64,000 nt of DNA from Amycolatopsis alkalitolerans (lineage in GTDB: Bacteria; Actinomycetota; Actinomycetes; Mycobacteriales; Pseudonocardiaceae), in contig NZ_VDFW01000005.1 of assembly GCF_006152065.1 (NCBI RefSeq), forward strand, positions 186,001 through 250,000, written 5' to 3'. The position numbers and the translations under genes were made by a program. The notes under the pieces were generated by a model, which had not been told where the DNA came from, ran no database searches, and worked only from the letters and a program-made list of their open reading frames with translations. Shown piece by piece: positions 53,797-61,688 of this stretch (the first letter of the stretch is position 1; every line of letters starts with the position of its first letter).

Positions 53797-55235
53797 GCGA
53801 ACCGCTGCTGAGCCTGCGCGCGCATATCGACGCCATCAAGGGGTTCGGCGAGCTGCGCGAGGTGCGGGGCGCGCACTGGGATCTCGAACTGGGCGGCATC
53901 GCCGAGCTGAGTTACCACCGCGACCTGCCCCCGGCGTTGCTGTTCGACGAGATCGTCGACTACCCCGCCGGGCTCAGGGTGCTCACCGGCAGCACGGGCT
54001 CGCCACGACGCCTCGGCCACACCCTCCGGCTGGGCGACGATCTCGACGACGCGGGAGTCGTGGATGCCTTGCGCGGCAAGCCTTCCCAGTGGGCCGCAGC
54101 CGCGAAGGGGTTTCCGGTCGAGGTGGTCGACCACGCCCCGCTACTGGCCAACGAGATCCCCGGCGAAGAGGTGGACCTGCTCCGGTTCCCGGTCCCGCGC
54201 TGGCATTCGCACGACGGCGGCCGGTTCATCGGCACCGGCTGCTTCGTCGTCACCAGCGACCCGGAGACCGGCGTGCACAACGGCGGCTGCTACCGGATGG
54301 AGGTCCAGGACGGCGGCCGCGGCGTGACGGTCGCCGCGGTGCCCGGTAAGCACGGCGCGCAGCACATCCAGCGCTGGTTCGAGCGCGAAGGCCGCGCACC
54401 GGTCACGGTGTCGTTCGGCCACGACCCGTTGCTGCTCGTCCTCGGCGGGACCGAGGTGCCGGCCGGGATCTCGGAACTGGAGTACGCGGGCGCGGTGCTC
54501 GGCGAGCGGGTTCCGGTGATCACCGCCCCGGACACCGGCCTGCCGGTCCCCGCGGGCAGCGAGATCGCCATCGAGGGCTGGCTGCGCCCGGACCACCTGC
54601 GTGAGGAGGGCCCGTTCGGCGAGTGGACCGGCTACTACTCGGGGCGCCGCCGCCCCAACCTGGCGGTCGAGATCACCCGCCTCTGGCACCGCGACGATCC
54701 GGTCCTGCTCGGCGCCCCACCCGGGAAGCCGCCGCATGACTACTCGTACATGCGCACCGTGATGAAGTCCGCGATGATCTCCGACGAACTGGCCGCGACC
54801 GGCGTGCCCGGGGTTGTGAAGGCCTGGGCGCACGAGTCCGGCGGCGGGCGGTTGTTCATCGCCGTTTCGCTGCGGCAGCGGTATCCCGGCCACGCGCGCC
54901 AGGTCGCGTACCTCGCCGCGCAGTGCCCCGCCGCCGCTTACCTGAACCGTTACGTCGTGGTCGTCGACGACGATATCGACCCGGCCGATCCCGATCAGGT
55001 CATCTGGGCGATGTCCACACGCAGCGACCCGTCGCGCGACATCGAGGTGATGAAGCAGACCTGGGGCAGCAAGCTGGACCCGCTGTGGGTGGAGGGCTCG
55101 CCGACGCACAGCAGCCGCGCGATCGTCGACGCCTGCCGCCCCTACGAGCGGCTCGAGGACTTCCCGAAGGTCGCGCAGAGCGATCCCGCGTTCCTGCGGG
55201 AGATCGAGCGGCGCTGGCGCGAAGTCTTGCTTTGA
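53793..55235 (+). CDS. UbiD family decarboxylase (prenylated-FMN dependent)
   Basis: A 480-residue protein starting at ATG 53793. It spans the whole UbiD fold: FPVPRWHSHDGGRFIGTGC, CYRMEV, AGAVLGERVPVI, the EGPFGEWTGYYSGRRRPN stretch with the conserved active-site Glu, and DDDIDPADPDQVIWAMSTR. Such enzymes reversibly decarboxylate aromatic, heteroaromatic or alpha,beta-unsaturated acids using prFMN. No UbiX-like prenyltransferase is in the window. As last gene of the operon it likely removes CO2 from the substrate or a ring-hydroxylated product. Confidence 0.93.
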   Translation: MSEPLLSLRAHIDAIKGFGELREVRGAHWDLELGGIAELSYHRDLPPALLFDEIVDYPAGLRVLTGSTGSPRRLGHTLRLGDDLDDAGVVDALRGKPSQWAAAAKGFPVEVVDHAPLLANEIPGEEVDLLRFPVPRWHSHDGGRFIGTGCFVVTSDPETGVHNGGCYRMEVQDGGRGVTVAAVPGKHGAQHIQRWFEREGRAPVTVSFGHDPLLLVLGGTEVPAGISELEYAGAVLGERVPVITAPDTGLPVPAGSEIAIEGWLRPDHLREEGPFGEWTGYYSGRRRPNLAVEITRLWHRDDPVLLGAPPGKPPHDYSYMRTVMKSAMISDELAATGVPGVVKAWAHESGGGRLFIAVSLRQRYPGHARQVAYLAAQCPAAAYLNRYVVVVDDDIDPADPDQVIWAMSTRSDPSRDIEVMKQTWGSKLDPLWVEGSPTHSSRAIVDACRPYERLEDFPKVAQSDPAFLREIERRWREVLL

Positions 55236-55247
55236 CGTCGAGGTCAA
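55232..55247. promoter_or_regulatory. MerR-type operator-like inverted repeat
   Basis: TTGAC-GTCGAG-GTCAA at 55232-55247 is a perfect 5-bp inverted repeat, 18 nt before the merR ATG and overlapping the ubiD stop. It may serve as the regulator's own operator; the TTGACG at its left could double as a -35 element. Confidence 0.5.
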
Positions 55248-55264
55248 GGTCTACGTTCGACGGT

Positions 55265-55657
55265 ATGCGAATCGGTGAACTCGCCCAGCGTGCCGGGACG
55301 ACGACCAGGGCGCTGCGGTTCTACGAGGCACAGGGCCTGCTGAGGGCCCGGCGCTCGGCGAACGGGTACCGGGAGTACGGCGAGGAGGACGTCCGTCTCG
55401 TCAGCGAGATCCGCACGTTGCAGGCGGTCGGGCTGACGCTGGACGACACGCGCCCGTTCGTCGAATGCCTCCGCGCCGGGCACGACACGGGGGACGCGTG
55501 CGCCGATTCGATCGAGGTCTACCAGCGCAAGCTCGACGAGGTGAACGCCTGTATCGAGCGGCTGACCGATGTCCGGGAGACCTTGCTGTCGAAACTGGCC
55601 GATGCCTTGCCTGGACTGCAGGGCCCGTGCGGCGTGATTCCCGAGGAGAACGAATGA
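55265..55657 (+). CDS. MerR family regulator
   Basis: A 130-residue protein starting at ATG 55265. MRIGELAQRAGTTTRALRFYEAQGLL and ANGYREYGEEDV form the MerR winged helix, followed by the dimerisation helix. A Cys in VECLRAG, one in DACADS, one in NACIERL and one in GPCGV are scattered; no clear metal or Fe-S site is set. It is coupled to a thioredoxin gene by ATGA, so thiol stress is a plausible signal. Confidence 0.9.
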   Translation: MRIGELAQRAGTTTRALRFYEAQGLLRARRSANGYREYGEEDVRLVSEIRTLQAVGLTLDDTRPFVECLRAGHDTGDACADSIEVYQRKLDEVNACIERLTDVRETLLSKLADALPGLQGPCGVIPEENE

Positions 55658-55989
55658 GCCTGCTTTCCGTGACCGATGACACGTTCGCCGCCGAGGTGCT
55701 GCGGCGCGAAGGTCCCGTGCTGGTCGACTTCTGGGCGCAATGGTGCCCGCCGTGCCACATGATCGCGCCTGTGCTCGAGGAGATCGCCGCCGAGCGAGCC
55801 GGTTCGCTGACGATCGTGAAGGTGAACTCGGACGAGAACCCGGTCGTGGCGCGCGACTTCCAGGTCATGTCCCTGCCGACGTTGATGCTGTTCCGCAACG
55901 GCGAGCCGATCCGCAGTTACGTCGGCGCCCGGCCGAAGGCACGGTTGCTGGCCGAGTTGGACGACGCGCTGGAGGCGAGCGGCGTCTAG
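55654..55989 (+). CDS. Thioredoxin with WCPPC active site
   Basis: A 111-residue protein starting at ATG 55654, overlapping the merR stop. VLVDFWAQWCPPCHMIAPVLEEIA is the active-site helix with C31 and C34; PPC replaces the usual GPC, which should alter redox potential. SLPTLMLFRNG gives the cis-Pro loop. It lacks a signal peptide, so it is cytosolic. It is probably induced with its MerR partner. Its stop overlaps the convergent DinB-like gene by 4 bp. Confidence 0.93.
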   Translation: MSLLSVTDDTFAAEVLRREGPVLVDFWAQWCPPCHMIAPVLEEIAAERAGSLTIVKVNSDENPVVARDFQVMSLPTLMLFRNGEPIRSYVGARPKARLLAELDDALEASGV

Positions 55990-56480
55990 ATCCAGGCGCG
56001 CCCGGACCGCACAAGGATTTCCTCCATCGCCGATCCGCACGGCAAGAACGCCCAGCCTTCGCCGTCCGCGCGCGGCTGTGTCCGGCGCACGCAGTTCAGC
56101 GCGATGTCGAGAACGTCCGGCCAGGGTGGGTCGAAGTCGATCCGGATCGCCTGGGCGAGGTCCCAGGTGTGCACGACGGTGTTGGTCAGGTGCGACTCGA
56201 ACGCGTCCCGGGGTGCCGAGCCGTTGGCGCGGGCCAGCGCGTGGGCCGCGTGGCGCGCCGAGTCGCGGTAGATCGTCTCGCGTGGCAGGCATTCCCGGGG
56301 CGGCGGGGGAGGATGGCCGACCGCGCGGGCGAACCGCAGGTTGAGGTCGACCATGTGGTGGTACAGGTCTTCGACGGTCCACAGCGCGCACGGCGTGGCG
56401 GCCGCGAGGTCGCCGTCCGTGACTTCGCTCAGGTAGGCGGCGAAGTCCTCGGTCACCTCGTGCAGCAGGGCGATGTCCAC
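55986..56480 (-). CDS. DinB-like / TIGR03086-type metal-binding protein
   Basis: A 164-residue protein from GTG 56480, one nt after the upstream hydrolase stop. TPCALWTVEDLYHHMVDLNLRFA and NTVVHTWDLAQAIR are the two helix motifs with His ligands of the mycothiol-dependent maleylpyruvate isomerase/DinB fold. Some members act with bacillithiol or mycothiol; the activity here is unknown. It forms a two-gene unit with the hydrolase. Confidence 0.83.
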   Translation of the reverse strand: MDIALLHEVTEDFAAYLSEVTDGDLAAATPCALWTVEDLYHHMVDLNLRFARAVGHPPPPPRECLPRETIYRDSARHAAHALARANGSAPRDAFESHLTNTVVHTWDLAQAIRIDFDPPWPDVLDIALNCVRRTQPRADGEGWAFLPCGSAMEEILVRSGRAWI

Positions 56481-56481
56481 G

Positions 56482-57342
56482 TCAGTCGCCGCCTGTCCAA
56501 TGGCGACGGAGATGCGGGGCGAGTTCGGCGGCGCGCTCGTGGGGGAAGAAGAGTTTCCCGCCGGCGATCTCGACCAGATCGCGCGCGCCGGGGATCGTGT
56601 CGTGCAGCCAATGCGCCCATTTGAGGTCGAAGAACTCGTCGTCGGTGGCCCAGGCGATCAGCGTCGGCGCCCGCAGGGTGCGCAGCGCGGGCTCCGCGGC
56701 GAGCAGTTCGCCGGGTCCGAGCCCGGCGAGCAGGTCCTGGAAGCGGGCGGCGGCGGCCGGGGTTCCGATGACCGGTTCGAGGAACGCGTCGACCAACCGC
56801 GTGCTCAGGAACTCCTGGTCCTGGTAGCCGGAGGCGAAGAACGCCCGGCCGGCGGCGGGATCGGCGAGGATCGCCGGGGCCGCCGCCGCGAGTCGGCCGG
56901 CGCGGGCCGCCTCGACGGTGGCGGCCATCGCGGCGGGCGGGATGTTGTCGTGGGTCTCGCAGTTCGTGAGCGTCAGCGTGCGGATCAGTTCGGGGTGGCG
57001 GGCGGCCAGCACCTGGGCGATCGCGCCGCCGGTGTCGTGCCCGACGAGGTCGACCTGGTCGAGGCGCAGATGCGCGCAGACCTCGGCGAGCGTGTCGGCG
57101 AACGCGCCGATCGTGAGCGGATGTTCGGGCCTGGCGGGGCTCTGCCCGTGCAGCGGGAGATCGACGGCGACGCAGCGCCGCGCGCCGGCGACCAGCGGGA
57201 TCAGGTTGTGCCAGAGGTGAGCGCTGGTCGCGATGCCGTGCACGAACAGCGCCGCCGGACCGGCGCCGATGTCGATATGGCTCACCTCGTCGTGCTCCGT
57301 GCGCACGGTATGGCGGTGATCGTCGAACCCGGCGAGGAACAT
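56482..57342 (-). CDS. Alpha/beta hydrolase with Asp nucleophile (haloalkane dehalogenase/epoxide hydrolase-like)
   Basis: A 286-residue protein starting at ATG 57342. LFVHGIATSAHLW is the oxyanion loop, GHDTGG (D103) the nucleophile elbow with Asp in place of Ser, and AWATDDEFF and the late GKLFFPHE supply acid and His. An Asp nucleophile is typical of dehalogenases, epoxide hydrolases and related enzymes. It is divergent from a TetR gene across a 44-bp palindrome. Confidence 0.87.
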   Translation of the reverse strand: MFLAGFDDHRHTVRTEHDEVSHIDIGAGPAALFVHGIATSAHLWHNLIPLVAGARRCVAVDLPLHGQSPARPEHPLTIGAFADTLAEVCAHLRLDQVDLVGHDTGGAIAQVLAARHPELIRTLTLTNCETHDNIPPAAMAATVEAARAGRLAAAAPAILADPAAGRAFFASGYQDQEFLSTRLVDAFLEPVIGTPAAAARFQDLLAGLGPGELLAAEPALRTLRAPTLIAWATDDEFFDLKWAHWLHDTIPGARDLVEIAGGKLFFPHERAAELAPHLRRHWTGGD

Positions 57343-57385
57343 CGTTCGCCTCCGTGATCGTAGAGTGAGTGGCAGTAGTACCAGA

Positions 57386-57429
57386 AAACCGACTGTCGGT
57401 CTGGAAATTAATAGACCGACAGTCGGTTT
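57386..57429. promoter_or_regulatory. Perfect 44-bp palindrome with two nested operators
   Basis: The 17-bp arms AAACCGACTGTCGGTCT and AGACCGACAGTCGGTTT are exact inverse complements around GGAAATTAAT. Each arm contains its own 13-bp palindrome, ACCGACTGTCGGT and ACCGACAGTCGGT. Placed between divergent genes, it fits two TetR dimers bound symmetrically and repressing both sides. Confidence 0.8.
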
Positions 57430-57445
57430 GTCAACGGGAGGGTGC

Positions 57446-58039
57446 GTGGATCGACGCGTTGACCGGGGGCAGGCGACCCGGCGGCACCTGATCGAGGTGG
57501 CGACGGAGTTGTTCGCCGACCGCGGCTATGAAGGCACCGCGATCGAGGCCGTTCTCGAGCGGGCCGGGGTGAGCCGCGGATCGCTGTATCACCACTTCGC
57601 GGGCAAGGACCGGCTCTTCGAGGCGGTGGTGGAGGCTGTCCACGAGCGGGTCGGCGAAGCCACCCTCGCCGCCGCCAAAGCCAGCGGGGCGAGCGAGCCC
57701 TATGGCCTGCTCAAGGCGGCGGAGCTGGCTTGGATCCGGCTCGCCGGCGACGCTGTCGTGCGCCGGATTCTCCTGATCGACGCGCCGACCGTGCTCGGCT
57801 GGCGTCGCTGGCGCACCATCGAAGAGCAGTACGGCCTGGGCATGCTCAAGGCCGTCCTCCAGGAAGCCGCGGACGCCGGTCGCGTGCCGGCGGGGCTTGT
57901 CGAACCGTTCGCGCATATCCTGCTGGCCACCGGCAACGAGATGGCACTGGTCATCGCCCTTGCCGACGACGTGCCCGCCGCGCAGGCCACCGCCGAGGCG
58001 GCCGTCGAGGAGTTCCTCGCGCGCCTGCTGCGCCCGTAG
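57446..58039 (+). CDS. TetR family regulator
   Basis: The GTG at 57446 has GGGAGGG just upstream; longer in-frame starts would run through the operator. The 197-residue protein has LFADRGYEGTAIEAVLERAG then VSRGSLYHHFAGKDRLFEAV as its helix-turn-helix, and a helical ligand domain. It most likely represses itself and the divergent hydrolase/DinB unit through the 44-bp palindrome. Confidence 0.9.
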   Translation: MDRRVDRGQATRRHLIEVATELFADRGYEGTAIEAVLERAGVSRGSLYHHFAGKDRLFEAVVEAVHERVGEATLAAAKASGASEPYGLLKAAELAWIRLAGDAVVRRILLIDAPTVLGWRRWRTIEEQYGLGMLKAVLQEAADAGRVPAGLVEPFAHILLATGNEMALVIALADDVPAAQATAEAAVEEFLARLLRP

Positions 58040-58115
58040 CCGTGCACCGCCGGCGGTTCGCCAGCAGCGAATGGCGGCGGGAGTAGGCGAGCACGAACCA
58101 GATCGCGAAGCGCAG

Positions 58116-58732
58116 TCAGGTCACCGGTCGCCGGAACGTGATCAGCCAGATCGAGAACTCGATGCCGATCGCCGGGACCACGGGCGTCCCGGGGGTCCGG
58201 AACGTGTGGGGCAGGTCCGGGCGGCGGTACCGCAGCACGATCACGGCCACGCAGCCGACCACGAACGCCAGCGGGATGCCGATATTGGTCAGTTCGGCGG
58301 CGTCGCCGATCGGCAGGAGGCCGGCGATGGCCGCGGCGGCCACACCCAGCACCCACGTCATCCGCGTGGGAACCCGGCGGGTGGGATGCGTGCCGGAGAA
58401 AGGCCGAACGGGAAGAAGTCCGACCAGTTGCCGGTGCTCACGGTGAAGGCGCCGACGACGATGACGACCAGGACCAGGGCGATCTTCAGGTAGACCAGGA
58501 GGGTTTCGAAGCGCGCGGCCGAGCGCATCCCGAGGTTGAGCACGAACCCGATGAGCAGGCACAGCAGGACCGCGAACAGGTCCACTTTGTACGAACCCGG
58601 GGCGGCACCGGCGCGCCTGACAGCCACAGCGGCAGTTCGACGTGCAGGAAGCCCAGCAGATCGTTGAAATGCCCGAAAATCCCGATCGCCACCACCCCGG
58701 CGATCGCGGTGTACTCCAGCAGAGCTGCCACA
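58116..58732 (-). pseudogene. Remnant of an APC-family amino acid permease
   Basis: Three minus-strand pieces in different frames match one permease of the APC superfamily. The first (58732 to about 58610) reads EYTAIAGVVAIGIFGHFNDLLG and more. The second (about 58610-58358) reads LLCLLIGFVLNLGMRSAARF and KIALVLVVIVVGAFTV, then stops. The third (about 58370-58116) reads TWVLGVAAAAIAGLLPIGDA, NIGIPLAFVVGCVAVIVLRY and RRPDLPHTFRTPG. The N-terminal third and a large central portion are missing, and at least two frame changes occur. Confidence 0.75.
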
Positions 58733-58788
58733 GGCCGGTACCTTCTGACGGGGGGAGTCCCGGCCGGCCCTCCGGCTATGCTCCACGC

Positions 58789-59748
58789 GTGGATTCGATC
58801 ATCGGCGAGGGCGAGCGGGAGCTGTTCGAAACCTCGGGCGCGCAAGCATTCCTGGCCGTCCCGCACCTGCGCCTCACCGGTGCGCGCGGCACGCGGCAGC
58901 TCGAAGTCGGCCAGACCCGGATCGTGGTGCGCGGCGCCGCGCCCGAGGTCGCCGTCGCGATGCAGGCGGTGTGGTCGGAGCGGGAAGGCTGGCACCGGGA
59001 GCCGGGCTCCGGTACGACCGCGCCGGCCGCCACGCCGCCACATCCGGACGGGGCAGGCGTCGCGATCGTGTCCGTGGCGAAGGAACTGGCGGAGACTTCA
59101 CGCAACGAGATCCTGCGGGTGCGGGGGCTGCGGTACGAGCTGGAGGAGCAGATCGCGCATCTGCTCGCGAAACGGCGTGGTGGGACGCTGCGCCCGATGC
59201 TCGCCCAGCTCATCGAACTCGCCGCCGCGCTGAGCCGGGCGCGGGACCAGGCGCAGCAGGCGGTGCGGGACGGGCTGTGGATTTGGCTCTGGGACAGCGA
59301 TACCTACCACCGCCGCGAAGGCGGCCCGGACTGGACTCATACCTACCGGGCGGCGGTGCGGCACTGCGAGGCCATCGACACCCAGCTGGCCGAGGAGATC
59401 TCCCGGCTGCATTCGTTGCTGTCGAGCATGTCGGCCTTCGCGGTCGCGCAGGACGCGGAGGCGCAGGACCGGTTCAACCTGATGGCCGCCGTGGCCGCCG
59501 CGGGGCTCGGCCTGCCCGCGCTGATCCTTTCGCTCTACGGCGCGGATTCCTTTCTGCCGCTGAACTCCTTCGACCACGCGTGGCGCGCGCTCGCGCCCAT
59601 CGCGGTGACCGTCGCGGTCGCGACAGCCGCGGCGGTGCGCTTCCTGCCCGGCCGCTCCCGCGCCCGGCATTACGCCGCGGCCGGTGCGGTCGTGGCCGCC
59701 CTGGTCGGGGTGCTGCTGTTCGCCGGGTTCTTCGCACCGCGCGGGTGA
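58789..59748 (+). CDS. Membrane protein with soluble N-terminal domain, CorA-like architecture
   Basis: A 319-residue protein from GTG 58789. The first 200 residues are soluble, alpha/beta then helical (VSVAKELAETSRNEILRVRG, EEQIAHLLAKRR). Three hydrophobic segments close the protein (LMAAVAAAGLGLPALILSLYGA, ALAPIAVTVAVATAAAVRFL, YAAAGAVVAALVGVLLFAGFF). A long helix leading into a membrane segment ending in LYGAD recalls CorA-type channels, but the GMN motif is absent. The function is unknown. Confidence 0.65.
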   Translation: MDSIIGEGERELFETSGAQAFLAVPHLRLTGARGTRQLEVGQTRIVVRGAAPEVAVAMQAVWSEREGWHREPGSGTTAPAATPPHPDGAGVAIVSVAKELAETSRNEILRVRGLRYELEEQIAHLLAKRRGGTLRPMLAQLIELAAALSRARDQAQQAVRDGLWIWLWDSDTYHRREGGPDWTHTYRAAVRHCEAIDTQLAEEISRLHSLLSSMSAFAVAQDAEAQDRFNLMAAVAAAGLGLPALILSLYGADSFLPLNSFDHAWRALAPIAVTVAVATAAAVRFLPGRSRARHYAAAGAVVAALVGVLLFAGFFAPRG

Positions 59749-59751
59749 ACG

Positions 59752-60513
59752 TCAGAACGCCGTCGGCCGGAACTGGGCGTCCACCCCGCCGTCGATGACG
59801 AACTGCGCGCCGTGCACGAACCCCGCCGCGGGCCCCAGCAGGTAACAGATCAGCGAGGCGATCTCCTCCGGCCGCCCGCGCCTGCCGAGCGGACCGACGA
59901 AGGAGCGGATCGCTTCGCCGTAGCGGGGATCGTCGAGCCCGGCCTGCAGCAGGGGAGTGTCGACCGCGCCGGGCGCCACGGTGTTCAGCCGGACCCCGGC
60001 CGCGCCCCAGTCGCCGGCGCGCTGCCGGACGGCGACGGTGAGCGCGTTCTTCGAAGCGGCATACGCGAGCTGGCCGCGGTAATCGCCGCCGACCTCGAGC
60101 GCCGCTTCCACTTCGGACTCGTCAAGTCCGGCGATCGGGTTGTCCGCCCAGGTGATCTGCGTCGACGAGACCGAAGACACCGCGACCGCGGCCGGCGCCT
60201 CACCGCCACGCAAGGCGGGCAGCAGACCGTCCAAAAGCGACACAGTGCCGAAGTAGTTGACCGCCACGATCCGCTTCGCGTCGGAAACCTGGGGGCCGAG
60301 TCCCGCGCACAGGACCAGGCCGTCGAGCACACCCGAAGACCGTGCCAGCACCGTATCGACCGCCGCCTGCCTGCCCTCGGGTGTGCTGAGGTCGGCGAGG
60401 ATCTCCGCGTCACGAAGATCGACGCCGACCACTTCCCGGCCCGAAGCGGCCAGCGCGGAGAAGGTCGCCGCGCCGATGCCGGACGCGGATCCGGTCACGA
60501 CCGTCATTGCCAT
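59752..60513 (-). CDS. Short-chain dehydrogenase/reductase
   Basis: A 253-residue protein starting at ATG 60513. TGSASGIG is the nucleotide-binding loop, DLRDAEI the acidic loop suggesting NAD preference, LCAGLG, VSSVSSTQ with the catalytic Ser region, and YAASKNAL the Tyr-x3-Lys pair. The insert between the Ser and Tyr is about 30 residues long. The gene overlaps the oxidoreductase gene upstream by 10 nt. Steroid- or terpenoid-like substrates are common for this type. Confidence 0.9.
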   Translation of the reverse strand: MAMTVVTGSASGIGAATFSALAASGREVVGVDLRDAEILADLSTPEGRQAAVDTVLARSSGVLDGLVLCAGLGPQVSDAKRIVAVNYFGTVSLLDGLLPALRGGEAPAAVAVSSVSSTQITWADNPIAGLDESEVEAALEVGGDYRGQLAYAASKNALTVAVRQRAGDWGAAGVRLNTVAPGAVDTPLLQAGLDDPRYGEAIRSFVGPLGRRGRPEEIASLICYLLGPAAGFVHGAQFVIDGGVDAQFRPTAF

Positions 60514-61688
60514 CGCATATCCTCCTCGGCGGTTGTCAGTACACAGCGCGTGCCGCGGTAGATCGTGGGCATGCACCGGTTGCAGTGGATGCACAGCGAC
60601 CGCGTCCCCGGCTCGGCCTCCATGCGGCGTGGCAGGTCCGGCTCACGGAGCAGCGCTCGGGCCATCGCGACGAACGAGAACCCGTCGGCCAGCGCGCGTT
60701 CTATCGTGTCCCGGTGGGTGATCCCGCCGAGCGCGATCAACGGCATCGCCAGCGCCGCCCGGAACTGGCGGGCCCGTTCGAGCAGGTATCCCTCGGTGAA
60801 CGGGTACTCGCGCAGGAAAGCCTTGCCCGCCAACCGGATTCCCCACCGCTGCGGGGCGGGGAACTGCGCGGCGAAATCGCGGACCGGAGCTTCCCCGGTG
60901 AACAGGTACATCGGGTTGAGCAGTGAGCTGCCGGCGGTGAGTTCGAGCGCGTCGAGGCAGCCGTCCTCTTCGAGCCAGCGCGCGACTTGAAGGCTCTCTT
61001 CGAGCCAGAAACCGCCCGGTACCCCATCGTCCATGTTCAGCTTCGCCGTGACCGCGATCCGGCTGCCCACCGCGGCGCGGACCGCGCGGGCGATGCCGAG
61101 CGCGAGGCGAGCCCGGTTGCGCAGGCTGCCGCCGTACTCGTCGTCACGCCGGTTGAGCTTGGGGCTCAGGAAGGAGCTGACCAGATAGTTGTGTCCGAAA
61201 TGGACTTCGACGGCGTCGAACCCGGACTCGGCCGCGAACAGCGCGGCCTCGGCGTGCGCGCGCGTGATGCGCTCGAGGTCGGTCGCGGTCGCCGCCCGGA
61301 TCGGCCGCAGGCTCAGCGGGCTGAGCAGCCCGCTCGGCGCGAGCGCGGGCAGGCGGTTGGACACCCCGTTCGCGACCGGGCCGGCGTGGCCGATCTGCGC
61401 GCTCACCGCCGCGCCCTCGGCGTGCACGGCCTCGGTGAGCCGTCGCAGGCCCGGGACCGCGTCGGGTCGCATCCAGATCTGGTGCCGGTCGGTGCGCCCC
61501 TCGGGTGCGACGGCGCAGTACGCCACGGTCGTCATGCCGGCGCCGCCCGCCGCGTGCCGCACGTGGAAGTCGATCAACCGGTCGGTGACCAGCGCGTCCG
61601 GGGTCGCGCCCTCGAAGGTCGCGGCCTTGACGATCCGGTTGCGCAGCCGCACGGGGCCGAGCGAAGCGGGCTCGAACACGCCGGTCAT
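60504..61688 (-). CDS. NADH:flavin oxidoreductase, old yellow enzyme family
   Basis: A 394-residue protein starting at ATG 61688. PVRLRNRIVKAATFEG, AQIGHAG, FDAVEVHFGHNYLVSSFLSP and EYGGSLRNRARLALGI are the OYE barrel motifs. A C-terminal C-x2-C-x3-C...C group (CIHCNRCMPT...C) could bind a 4Fe-4S cluster as in 2,4-dienoyl-CoA reductases, although the second large domain of those enzymes is absent. It is coupled to the TetR gene (ATGA) and to the SDR gene. Confidence 0.9.
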   Translation of the reverse strand: MTGVFEPASLGPVRLRNRIVKAATFEGATPDALVTDRLIDFHVRHAAGGAGMTTVAYCAVAPEGRTDRHQIWMRPDAVPGLRRLTEAVHAEGAAVSAQIGHAGPVANGVSNRLPALAPSGLLSPLSLRPIRAATATDLERITRAHAEAALFAAESGFDAVEVHFGHNYLVSSFLSPKLNRRDDEYGGSLRNRARLALGIARAVRAAVGSRIAVTAKLNMDDGVPGGFWLEESLQVARWLEEDGCLDALELTAGSSLLNPMYLFTGEAPVRDFAAQFPAPQRWGIRLAGKAFLREYPFTEGYLLERARQFRAALAMPLIALGGITHRDTIERALADGFSFVAMARALLREPDLPRRMEAEPGTRSLCIHCNRCMPTIYRGTRCVLTTAEEDMRWQ

